Made by a program: the position numbers and the translations under genes
Notes under the pieces: generated by a model
What the model saw: only the letters and a program-made list of their open reading frames with translations
Told to the model about the DNA's origin: nothing
Database searches by the model: none
NCBI GenBank assembly: GCA_964621645.1
Contig: CAZUMH010000060.1
Location: 1 to 21,046, forward strand
DNA: 21,046 nucleotides
From: CAZUMH01 sp964621645
GTDB taxonomy: Bacteria; Zhuqueibacterota; QNDG01; JAGLOF01
Reading direction: 5' to 3'
Shown here: positions 5,968 through 13,058 of the stretch, piece after piece
Numbering within the stretch: the stretch's first letter is position 1
How the letters are laid out: every line of letters starts with the position of its first letter

Positions 5968-8094
5968 CTAGTGAATCGGAATGGTGATCGTGAACGTGCT
6001 TCCCTGTCCGGGCGTACTTTCCAGACCTATTTCACCTCCATGAGCACGAACGATCTGGCTCACCAGTGTCAATCCCAGGCCGCTGCCTTTGATCCCGCGT
6101 GCTTTTGAATCATGCGCCCGGTAAAACTCCCGAAATATTTTTTCCTGTTCCTCCGCAGCGATGCCGATACCCCAATCCTGCACGGACAGGATGACGTTCC
6201 CGTCAACACTGTGTACACGAATCTCGACACGACAGCTATCGCCTGCAAATTTCACGGCATTATCGACAAGATTGTACAGCGCCTGTTCCAGAGCCGCCGC
6301 GTCTCCTCTTATGAGTGGCAGGTCGGTCGATATATCCGCGTGGATCATACAGGAACTGCTGAGCAGCCGGCTCTGGGTATCGGATACGACGGCGGCGATA
6401 ACCGGCGCCAGGTTCACCATCTCGAAATGGAATGTTTTACTGCTCTTTTCCATTTTCGTATAATCGAGAATGTTGTTCACCATGAACTTGAGCCGATCGC
6501 TCTGTTCCACCAGCACCTGGTAATACTGATTGCGCCGGGATTCGGAAGGCACGCGCCCAGCCTGTAACATTTCCGAGAGCTGACGGATTGAAGTCAGAGG
6601 ATTTTTAAAATCGTGTGAAACAGCCGTGACAAAATCAGTCTTGATGCGGGTCAGCTCCATCTCCCGATAGATGGTCCTGTAAGTCAGGTATAGTCCAAAG
6701 AGAAGGACGCATCCGATAAGAATAAACATATAGACATAGATACTGTGACGAGAGAGAAAGAGCGTGTCATACCAGGGACGGTCCGATTCACGAAATTCCA
6801 GTGTCCAGGGCGGAAACCGGTCCTTGAACGCGGTTTGCAGGACCAGTTCTGATGCCGGGGTGCCCTCAGGAGTCAGGGGGACTCCGGATTCATCCCGGAG
6901 CAGCCACTTGATGGATTCCGTACCAATAGCGGACGTCAGCACCGTGGGCAACAAATCGGACAGCATATAGGACTGATTCAGCAGCATTCCCCACCTCACA
7001 TTACCGCGTGCCGGCACACTCTTCAGAAGACATATCTCAGGATTACCCCCCAGGCTCTCTAATACGATCTTTTTGTCAGTCTCCTGCCTCTCGCTTAATC
7101 CGGATGTTCCACGAGCCAGATAGATACCGGCCTGTTCTCCGAATGCGAGATATCGCTGGCATTGTTCCTCCATTACCGCTTCCCGTGTTTCCCAAATGTT
7201 CATACTGTCCTGCAGGACTGATGCCAGCGTGCGGTCATATTCGGCCAGAGATGTCAGACGATTGATGCATTCCCGGCGCAGCCACTCGAATGTGTTCTGC
7301 TGTATCTCAATATCTCCCCGGAGAAGTCTCTGATACAGACCCATATATTCATGCCCCGCCCTGGTATAATCCGCGGTCTCGCGATAGATGGAACCCATCT
7401 CCAGACGGGCCACCACATGGGCCGGCATCCCGGGATCCAGGATAACCGAGCCGCATCTGCTGATCATTTGCCGGTAGACAGCGATAGCCTCCTGCCATTG
7501 TTTGGATTTCTCTCTCACTCTTGCCAAAGCGCAAAGAATCAGTGCCCGGTCTTCGGCTGTGGCGGCTTCTTCATACGCCTGTATATAGCATGCTGCGGCT
7601 TTCTTATACTGAAGGTGTATAAATTCATCCTGTTCGCCCCGCTGAAAGATCGATGATGACACTCCTGCGGAGACGGTCAAATGGGGGGAAGAGAAGTCTC
7701 TGCTATAAAGGAGACGCTGCCCGGGAAAACGGATATTTCCGGAGGGAGTGACGGTAAACACCGTCTCGACGAGCGGATATCGGGTTCGCAGGCTGCAGCA
7801 TAGAGCCGGAATATGGGAGGAATTCGAGGGAATGGTCTCGGTAAGCTGCCGCAATTCATTGCATAGCACCCGGTACTGTTCCTCCAGCGCTTGCTCGACA
7901 CCAGCAGCTATCCGGGTGCAGCGGTCCAGACGCTCTTTTTCCATCAAGGCCCGGTCATTGCGGATGCCCCGCAGGGCCAGATAGCCCAGCATCAGGCTGG
8001 GCAGGATGATGCCGAGGGAAAAGCAGATGATGATTCTTGACGTTTTGGACAATTTCAGCATTCCGGATTGCCTTGAATCAAAGCTATGCCGCAT
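5968..8094 (-). CDS. Sensor histidine kinase with large TPR-like extracytoplasmic domain
   Basis: This encodes 708 residues, or 697 if the ATG at 8061 is used; that one has an AAGG nearby, while the first has none. TM1 at about 20-42 and TM2 at about 451-472 enclose about 400 extracytoplasmic residues. Part of this (about 160-255) looks like TPR hairpins: 'YKKAAACYIQAYEEA', 'WQEAIAVYRQM', 'YTRAGHEYMGLYQ'. There is no HAMP or PAS domain. HisKA follows directly with phospho-acceptor H494 in 'AVSHDFKNPLTS'. The ATPase domain has an N box at N608/N612, a G1 box D640-W-G-I-G, and a G2 box 'GSGLGLTLV' at 671-679, so it should be an active autokinase. The ectodomain has ten cysteines, unusual for a periplasmic domain. 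It is the first gene of the operon with the regulator and propeller. The stimulus is unknown. Confidence 0.93.
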   Translation of the reverse strand: MRHSFDSRQSGMLKLSKTSRIIICFSLGIILPSLMLGYLALRGIRNDRALMEKERLDRCTRIAAGVEQALEEQYRVLCNELRQLTETIPSNSSHIPALCCSLRTRYPLVETVFTVTPSGNIRFPGQRLLYSRDFSSPHLTVSAGVSSSIFQRGEQDEFIHLQYKKAAACYIQAYEEAATAEDRALILCALARVREKSKQWQEAIAVYRQMISRCGSVILDPGMPAHVVARLEMGSIYRETADYTRAGHEYMGLYQRLLRGDIEIQQNTFEWLRRECINRLTSLAEYDRTLASVLQDSMNIWETREAVMEEQCQRYLAFGEQAGIYLARGTSGLSERQETDKKIVLESLGGNPEICLLKSVPARGNVRWGMLLNQSYMLSDLLPTVLTSAIGTESIKWLLRDESGVPLTPEGTPASELVLQTAFKDRFPPWTLEFRESDRPWYDTLFLSRHSIYVYMFILIGCVLLFGLYLTYRTIYREMELTRIKTDFVTAVSHDFKNPLTSIRQLSEMLQAGRVPSESRRNQYYQVLVEQSDRLKFMVNNILDYTKMEKSSKTFHFEMVNLAPVIAAVVSDTQSRLLSSSCMIHADISTDLPLIRGDAAALEQALYNLVDNAVKFAGDSCRVEIRVHSVDGNVILSVQDWGIGIAAEEQEKIFREFYRAHDSKARGIKGSGLGLTLVSQIVRAHGGEIGLESTPGQGSTFTITIPIH

Positions 8095-8149
8095 TGTGCG
8101 GACAGGATCGTCCTTCCGTCGATAGAAAGTTACTGCTTGGATATATCAT

Positions 8150-8178
8150 TTATTAAAAAATAAACGAATGAAAGTCAA
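8150..8178 (-). promoter_or_regulatory. Candidate sigma-70 type promoter of the kinase operon
   Basis: On the minus strand TTGACT (8173-8178) is followed after 17 bases by TAATAA (8150-8155). With an 18-base spacer the -10 reads AATAAA. It sits in an AT-rich stretch 56-84 bases upstream of the kinase ATG at 8094. The -35 matches the consensus well and the -10 only moderately, so this is a plausible but unproven promoter. Confidence 0.4.
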
Positions 8179-8316
8179 GATTTTATTCCGCCCGGATCAG
8201 TGATTCACTGAAGAATTATATACTGAAATATTAATATCAAATCCGGCCAAAATAATGTCGTAAACGCATTCTATGTTCCGGAGAGTCATCCAGCGGGAAT
8301 CCCCTGACTATTGATA

Positions 8317-8985
8317 TCACCCTTTCGACTCCTCCCGGGCAAGGAATACCAGAGCAACCGCCAGAAGTAAAGCGAAATGGCACATCAAAGAAGCCAATAC
8401 CCCTTTGGGATTGCTGATAAAAATGACTGTGACCAGCGAAGGGACGGTAAAGGCCAGAGTACCTGACATAAGCAGATAGAGTTGACGTCGGTTGCGCGGT
8501 TCAGCCGTTTTAGTGGCACCCCGTGCCGAAAGTACTCCCATGCTCATCAGTCCCAGCCAATAGTAAGCGTTGTATATTGCATACCCTGGCTGAGGAGTGG
8601 TATAGCGGGCGAAGACTACATCGCAGACTGAATCGGTCACAAACCTATCACCGATGATGATCCAGAGAGCCGCCAGCAAGCCGACTCCGAAAAGAATCCT
8701 GGCAAAGAGAAGAATTTTTAGGCTGGAATCGGGATAGAGCCGAGCGATGAGCAGGATTCCCAAAGGAGGAAGCCAGGTGACGACTCCGAATGCCAGTTTG
8801 GAGAATAATTGGGACTGATTTGTCTGGCAGACGAGAACCTCCACTACCTGATAGGCCGCCAGCAACAGCAGAATCGCGGCTGCAGGCCGAAGTATACGTT
8901 TTCGCCCCCGGCGATTGAGAACCCAGATAACCCCAATGACTTCAAGGGACGCAGTGATAACAGATAATGTTGGAGAATAGGACAT
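8317..8985 (-). CDS. Seven-transmembrane protein of unknown function
   Basis: This encodes 222 residues with almost no soluble part. Hydrophobic segments lie at about 5-23, 32-51, 63-82, 90-111, 136-153, 168-190 and 196-215, with short positively charged loops (NRRGRKR, RGATKTAEPRNRR) that orient it in the inner membrane. The segments 'LLAAYQVVEVLVC' and 'WLPPLGILLIARL' look like the seven-TM input regions found at the N-termini of some histidine kinases, but no output domain follows. It could be a stand-alone version of such a sensor module, or an unrelated small membrane protein. I cannot name a family firmly. The Shine-Dalgarno is a G-rich stretch close to the ATG. It is transcribed alone: 222 bp separate it from the kinase operon, and a terminator separates it from hsp20. 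Confidence 0.7.
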   Translation of the reverse strand: MSYSPTLSVITASLEVIGVIWVLNRRGRKRILRPAAAILLLLAAYQVVEVLVCQTNQSQLFSKLAFGVVTWLPPLGILLIARLYPDSSLKILLFARILFGVGLLAALWIIIGDRFVTDSVCDVVFARYTTPQPGYAIYNAYYWLGLMSMGVLSARGATKTAEPRNRRQLYLLMSGTLAFTVPSLVTVIFISNPKGVLASLMCHFALLLAVALVFLAREESKG

Positions 8986-9111
8986 GCCCCCACCAGAACT
9001 AGGCCGTTGAAGATATACATCTGTAATGATGATGCGATTTTTTTAAAAAGATGAGTAAATGTATTAAATAAATCTGAGGCGGACAACAACTTTCTGGCCA
9101 TATGATAGATT

Positions 9112-9145
9112 AATATAAAAAGGCCCCGGCACTCCGCCGGGGCCT
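9112..9145 (-). terminator. Intrinsic terminator of hsp20
   Basis: On the minus strand a perfect 10-bp GC-rich stem, AGGCCCCGGC (9136-9145) with GCCGGGGCCT (9121-9130), closes a five-base loop. It runs into TTTTTATATTA (9121 downwards). It is a textbook Rho-independent terminator, about 28 bases past the hsp20 stop. Confidence 0.92.
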
Positions 9146-9172
9146 CTCCGCGAACCGTGATAAACCCGCATC

Positions 9173-9601
9173 TTATTTGATAGCTATTGCTTTGGCCTTG
9201 GTCTTTTCGATGTCTTTCGGAATAATCACCGTCAGAATCCCGTTATTATAACTGGCCTCGATCTTGTCTGCCTGAATGTCGTTGGGCATGGAGAAGGAAC
9301 GCTGGAACTTGCCGTACATTCTTTCAATGTGGTGATAATTCTTTTTCGTTTCGTCTTTCTCCATCTTCTTTTCACCACTCAGCACCAGCGTATTGTCCTT
9401 GAAAGAAATCTCTATGTCCTTTTTATCCATTCCAGGAATCTCCGCTCTGATCTCGTAGCTTTCATCGGTTTCCGCCAGATCCACAATTGGTCTCCACATA
9501 CGATCCGAATCATAAGTGGGTTCGAACAGATCCGAGAAAAAGCGATCGATAAACGGTGTATTTAACAGGTCGCGGGTTGGGCTCCATCTTACTAGTGTCA
9601 T
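9173..9601 (-). CDS. hsp20: Hsp20 / alpha-crystallin family small heat-shock protein
   Basis: This encodes 142 residues, the usual size. A short N-terminal arm (1-35, WSPTRDLLNTPFIDRFFSDLF) precedes the alpha-crystallin domain at about 38-130, which carries 'EIRAEIPGMDKKDIEISF', 'LVLSGEKK', 'ERMYGKFQRSFSMP' and the signature 'ASYNNGILTVIIPK'. The C-terminal IxI motif (I139-A-I141) used for oligomer assembly is present. Such proteins are ATP-independent cytoplasmic holdases that bind unfolding proteins. AAAGGAGG lies close before the ATG, which predicts strong translation. The gene is monocistronic, between its own terminator and a divergent peptidase gene. I see no CIRCE element in the 273-bp upstream region and no convincing heat-shock promoter. 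Confidence 0.97.
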   Translation of the reverse strand: MTLVRWSPTRDLLNTPFIDRFFSDLFEPTYDSDRMWRPIVDLAETDESYEIRAEIPGMDKKDIEISFKDNTLVLSGEKKMEKDETKKNYHHIERMYGKFQRSFSMPNDIQADKIEASYNNGILTVIIPKDIEKTKAKAIAIK

Positions 9602-9809
9602 TTTACTTTCCTCCTTTCATGATTTGTGCGTTTTCATGTCTGTTCTATGCAAGCCGCATGCCAAATTTGTATTACATGCCCTAAAGATTTATTTAACAGT
9701 AGCTTATTTCAATCGATTCACATTTCTGCTATTTTGCCCCTCTGGCAATTGTTCTGCATGATTGACACATTTATGCGGTAATTAGAGACAAATTGACAAT
9801 ACTTTCCAT

Positions 9810-9838
9810 TTGCTCATCACTCCAGAAAACCGTATATT
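9810..9838 (+). promoter_or_regulatory. Candidate promoter of the M49-like peptidase lipoprotein
   Basis: TTGCTC (9810-9815) and TATATT (9833-9838) are separated by 17 bases and lie 37 bases before the ATG at 9875. The -10 matches five of six consensus bases and the -35 three of six. Two TTGACA hexamers further upstream (9762-9767, 9793-9798) have no good -10 at the right distance. Confidence 0.4.
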
Positions 9839-9874
9839 CATAAGAGTCAAAATTGTGAATACGCGGAGGCAACG

Positions 9875-11533
9875 ATGAGAAAATTTTTGTTATTGGCGGC
9901 TGTGACGTCCCTGACGCTGTTGCTCGGCTGCGGAAGGAGTGTAATCATGGAGACCGAATCGGAACAGTACGTCCAGAGTGAACTGGATAAATTGGCGCCG
10001 GTTACCCTGTCAGTCGATATGTCTTCTCTTTCCAGTCAGGATAGTGAAGTGGTGAAACTCCTGGTTGAGGCCGCAGGCCAGATGGACCGGATCTTTTTAC
10101 GCCAGGTATACCAGAAAAATATACAGATCGAAAAAGATCTTGAAAAAGGCAACTATGAAAAATACCTAGAGCTCTTCAAGGTCATGTTCGGACCCTGGAA
10201 CCGCCTCGACGAGAACCATCCCTTTATCAATGCCGAGCCAAAACCGAACGGAGCAAACTTCTATCCCCTGGATATGAGCGAAGCCGAGTTTAAAGAATGG
10301 GTGGAAGCTCATCCGGAAGAGCAGCAAGCTTTTGAATCAAATTTCACCGTGATTCGCCGGCAGAATGACGGATTGACGGCTATCCCTTATTCCCAATGTT
10401 ACAAGGAGGAGTTGGACAAGGCGGCAGACCTGATGCGCCGCGCCGCTGATCTGACTCGGGATGAATCGCTGGCTGTTTTCCTGCGCAGCCGGGCCCTGTC
10501 TTTCGAGACCAATGACTACTACCAGAGTGATATGGACTGGATGGATTTGAACGGTGATATCGAAATCGTCATCGGACCCTATGAAGTATATGAAGACAAC
10601 CTTTTCGGATATAAAGCTGCCTTTGAATCGTTCATCTGTCTGGTTGACCATAAGGAGAGCGATGCCTTTAAGGAGCTGGGATCACGTATGAATGAATTGG
10701 AACAGGCGCTGCCAATTCCAAACAGCTACAAAAACTTTAATCGGGGTGCCTTCTCCCCCATTAAAGTTGTGGATGAAATCTTTACCGCCGGAGATACCAA
10801 AGCGGGGGTTCAAACCCTGGCCTTCAATTTACCCAATGATGAGCGAGTACGAGAAGCTAAAGGCTCAAAAAAGGTGATGTTGCGCAATGTGATGCATGCC
10901 AAGTTCGACAAGATTCTGCTCCCCATAAGCGAACGAGTATTGCGTCAGGATCAAGTAGATCGTGTTTCATTCGATGCTTATTTCCGCGCCATTCTCATGC
11001 ACGAAGTATCCCACGGTCTGGGACCGGGCCGCATCACCATCGACGGCAAAGAAACCACCGTGAACCGTGAACTGAAAGAACTCTACTCCACTATTGAAGA
11101 GGCCAAGGCCGATGTGCTGGGCATTTATACCACTCAGTATCTCATCGATCAGGGCCTGCTGCCCCGTGATTTGGAAAGAACACTCTACATCAGCAACCTG
11201 GGCGGCATGTTCCGATCAATCCGTTTCGGTCTGGGAGAAGCCCACGGTGGCGGAGTTGCGATTCAGCTGAATTATTATATGGATAAAGGGGCGGTGGGAG
11301 TTGACAAGGACGGGCGCTTTTTTGTGAACGAGCGGCGTATAAAAGACGCCGTGCGTGATCTGGCCCGGGAGCTGCTTGTTATAGAGGCCAAAGGTGATTA
11401 CCGGGAAGCGAAAAAATTAATCGATACCTTCGCTGTCCTTCGGCCTCCGGTCCAGGCTGCACTGTCTAATCTGAAGGGGATTCCAATCGATATTCATCCA
11501 TCGTACGCGGTTGAAAAGGGAATGATAAACTAA
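9875..11533 (+). CDS. M49-like (dipeptidyl peptidase III family) zinc metallopeptidase lipoprotein
   Basis: This encodes 552 residues. The signal peptide ends in lipobox LLGC (Cys19, then Gly), so the enzyme should be anchored to the outer membrane or periplasmic face. A helical N-terminal half (about 50-300) contains 'FGPWNRLDENHPFI'. The catalytic part carries HEVSHGLGPG (H376, E377, H380) and, 28 residues later, EEAKAD (E408, E409, D412). It also has 'GEAHGGGVAIQLNYY' at about 454-468. This pairing matches family M49, where HExxxH and EECRAE ligate zinc. The short HExxH form is the one I associate with bacterial members. Members cleave dipeptides from the N-termini of short peptides or have unknown substrates. 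GGAGG lies about seven bases before the ATG. It is monocistronic and followed by a hairpin terminator. Substrate specificity is inference. Confidence 0.85.
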   Translation: MRKFLLLAAVTSLTLLLGCGRSVIMETESEQYVQSELDKLAPVTLSVDMSSLSSQDSEVVKLLVEAAGQMDRIFLRQVYQKNIQIEKDLEKGNYEKYLELFKVMFGPWNRLDENHPFINAEPKPNGANFYPLDMSEAEFKEWVEAHPEEQQAFESNFTVIRRQNDGLTAIPYSQCYKEELDKAADLMRRAADLTRDESLAVFLRSRALSFETNDYYQSDMDWMDLNGDIEIVIGPYEVYEDNLFGYKAAFESFICLVDHKESDAFKELGSRMNELEQALPIPNSYKNFNRGAFSPIKVVDEIFTAGDTKAGVQTLAFNLPNDERVREAKGSKKVMLRNVMHAKFDKILLPISERVLRQDQVDRVSFDAYFRAILMHEVSHGLGPGRITIDGKETTVNRELKELYSTIEEAKADVLGIYTTQYLIDQGLLPRDLERTLYISNLGGMFRSIRFGLGEAHGGGVAIQLNYYMDKGAVGVDKDGRFFVNERRIKDAVRDLARELLVIEAKGDYREAKKLIDTFAVLRPPVQAALSNLKGIPIDIHPSYAVEKGMIN

Positions 11534-11573
11534 CTGGAAATTATCGTCGAAAATCCCTTTGGAACCCGAAAAG

Positions 11574-11606
11574 AAGAACCCTCCGGATCAATCCGGAGGG
11601 TTCTTT
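11574..11606. terminator. Bidirectional intrinsic terminator between convergent genes
   Basis: A perfect 15-bp inverted repeat, 11574-11588 with 11591-11605, contains CCCTCCGGAT / ATCCGGAGGG. On the plus strand it ends in TTCTTT; on the minus strand it runs into TTCTTCTTTT. It therefore can serve both the peptidase gene (+) and the receiver gene (-), which converge here. Confidence 0.8.
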
Positions 11607-11645
11607 GGTGGGAGGGATCATGAAGAAAGGCGACAAAGAGGAAAT

Positions 11646-12044
11646 TCAATTCGGCATCGATGTACCCAAATAATTGCCAACGACGTTAAGAACGTCGGAA
11701 ATTTTATACGGTTTGCAAAGATATTCATTAGCTCCGACTTTGGCCCCGATCTTCCGTTCCGCTTCAGTAGCCCTGGAGGTCAAAACAATGATGGGGATAT
11801 CCTTAAATTTATTATCAAATTTTAACATACGGGCAACTTTGAATCCATCCATCATGGGCATTAATATATCAAGCAGAATGAGATCGGGTTTCCGCTCTTT
11901 CACCCGCTGCAGTGCCTCCAAACCGTGAGAAGCCTCATTCACACGGTAGCCGGCCCTCTCCAAATAGACGCGCAGAGTCTTGACCAGGACCGGATCGTCA
12001 TCGACAACCAGAACTTCCTTCTTTCTTTTTACCGTTTCTATCAT
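11646..12044 (-). CDS. Stand-alone receiver-domain response regulator (CheY/PilH-like)
   Basis: This encodes 132 residues forming a single receiver domain with no output domain. The acidic cluster D15-D16-D17, phospho-acceptor D59 in 'LILLDILMPMMDG', T89 and K111 in 'YLCKPYK' are all present, so phosphorylation should be normal. Such proteins work by protein-protein contact, as phosphate shuttles or with motility or adaptation machines. The cognate kinase is not adjacent. It lies 32 bp downstream of the FnIII/T9SS-tail gene on the same strand and is probably cotranscribed with it. The Shine-Dalgarno (GCGGAG) is rather far from the ATG. I cannot say which pathway it belongs to. Confidence 0.92.
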   Translation of the reverse strand: MIETVKRKKEVLVVDDDPVLVKTLRVYLERAGYRVNEASHGLEALQRVKERKPDLILLDILMPMMDGFKVARMLKFDNKFKDIPIIVLTSRATEAERKIGAKVGANEYLCKPYKISDVLNVVGNYLGTSMPN

Positions 12045-12076
12045 AATTCATTTTACTCCGCAAATTGGCATCCAAT

Positions 12077-12709
12077 TTAGCGTACAAGAACCATCCGTCT
12101 GGCCATCGTTTCATCCGCCTGGCTGAGCCGATAAAAATAAAGCCCGCTTGCCACTTCCCTGCCCTCACTATCTCGTCCATCCCATACCACCTCTTCACGA
12201 CAGGGTTGTGACATATCTTTCTCTATCAGATTTCTTACAACTCTTCCTTGACTGTCGATGATAGCCAACGTGACATACCCTGGCTTGTCGACGGAAAACC
12301 TGATAGTGGTTGTGGGATTGAATGGATTGGGGTAGTTTTGTTCAAGTGAAAAATCAATAGCTCCCCCCTTCCCGAAATCCACATCGGTTGTCTCTTCCGA
12401 AGTGGACAACGTATAACATACCTCAGCCGATAAGTCACTCTCATTATTCCAGTCATCATAGGAAGATACCGCAAAATAATATGTCCTGCCTTTTTCCAAA
12501 TCTGTGAAGGTATAGCTATCGGTATTTCCCACATCGATAGTATCCGTGTATACACCCGATTCACATCCATAGTAAATAAAGTACCCGGCCAGATCAGCGT
12601 CGCCGGCTTTTTCCCATTTGAGCGTCACCGCCTGGAGAGTTTGAGATAATAACAACATCACCAAGCTCGACATAATTATGGATGTAATCTTTAGACCCTT
12701 GATCCGCAT
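12077..12709 (-). CDS. Secreted fibronectin-III protein with type IX secretion / FlgD-like C-terminal domain
   Basis: This encodes 210 residues. A signal peptide at 1-27 is followed by one fibronectin type III domain at about 28-100 ('VTLKWEKAGDADLAGYFIYYG', 'YTFTDLEKGRTYYFAVSSYD'), a short acidic linker, and a C-terminal sorting-type domain at about 123-210. The latter reads NYPNPFNPTTTIRFSV, 'VTLAIIDSQGRVVRNL', 'WDGRDSEGREVASGLYFYRL', ending RMVLVR. This last domain is the type A C-terminal signal of the type IX secretion system, also described as FlgD-Ig-like. It marks proteins exported across the outer membrane and usually attached to the surface in FCB bacteria. The protein is unusually small, with no enzyme domain: a binding module plus a tail. 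No other T9SS component is in the window. AGAGAG lies just before ATG. Confidence 0.9.
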   Translation of the reverse strand: MRIKGLKITSIIMSSLVMLLLSQTLQAVTLKWEKAGDADLAGYFIYYGCESGVYTDTIDVGNTDSYTFTDLEKGRTYYFAVSSYDDWNNESDLSAEVCYTLSTSEETTDVDFGKGGAIDFSLEQNYPNPFNPTTTIRFSVDKPGYVTLAIIDSQGRVVRNLIEKDMSQPCREEVVWDGRDSEGREVASGLYFYRLSQADETMARRMVLVR

Positions 12710-13058
12710 AACTCTCTTTTTTACCTGTCTTTATTTTATTCCACCCCTGAAAATGGCAAGCCGTATGCCACTCGGGCAGCAATTGTGTTAACTTGCTAAT
12801 TATACTATTAGTTAACTTTTTTTATTGTCTACTTATATTAAGCGTTTTCAGAGTATATGCGGAAAATGTTGCCCGCACCCGAGTGCACGCTTTTCCCCTC
12901 TTAGAATCGCATTCCCGGGTGGGGGCAGGGATTCCTTTTTCATTCTAATTGGAATTCAGATAAACGACGATCACCGGAATCCGGAACAATGATTTCGAGA
13001 ACCCGTCGATATTTTTTCAGTTTGCAACTTCTCTTGAATTGGTTATATTATCTGACTT
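12710..13058. other. Divergent intergenic region between the T9SS-tail gene and the MATE gene
   Basis: Besides the palindrome/-10 at 12787-12816, the AT-rich part contains plus-strand promoter-like hexamers: TTAACT (12812-12817), 16 bases, TATATT (12834-12839). A second pair lies right before the MATE gene: TTTGCA (13021-13026), 17 bases, TATATT (13044-13049). The latter would give an almost leaderless mRNA, consistent with the missing Shine-Dalgarno there. The stretch 12841-13020 shows no gene, tRNA or repeat that I can recognise. Confidence 0.35.
12787..12816 (-). promoter_or_regulatory. Perfect -10 hexamer inside an imperfect palindrome (candidate promoter/operator)
   Basis: On the minus strand TATAAT (12799-12804) lies about 90 bases upstream of the FnIII/T9SS-tail gene. 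It sits in an inverted repeat. The right arm is ATTAGTTAAC (12807-12816); the left arm is GTTAAC (12787-12792) and CTAAT (12796-12800), interrupted by three bases. No good -35 lies 17 bases away, so use of this promoter may require an activator. A protein bound to the palindrome would cover the -10. Confidence 0.35.

Noticed and set aside
9602..9874. Search for CIRCE or a sigma-32 promoter upstream of hsp20
   Set aside because: No TTAGCACTC-N9-GAGTGCTAA repeat and no convincing heat-shock -35/-10 pair. A TTGAAA on the minus strand has no good partner.
11620..11673. 17-codon plus-strand frame (ATG AAG AAA GGC...) after the bidirectional terminator, with GGGAGGG just before it
   Set aside because: The ribosome binding site is good, but the frame lies past a terminator, overlaps the end of the receiver gene antisense, and is too short to support without expression data.
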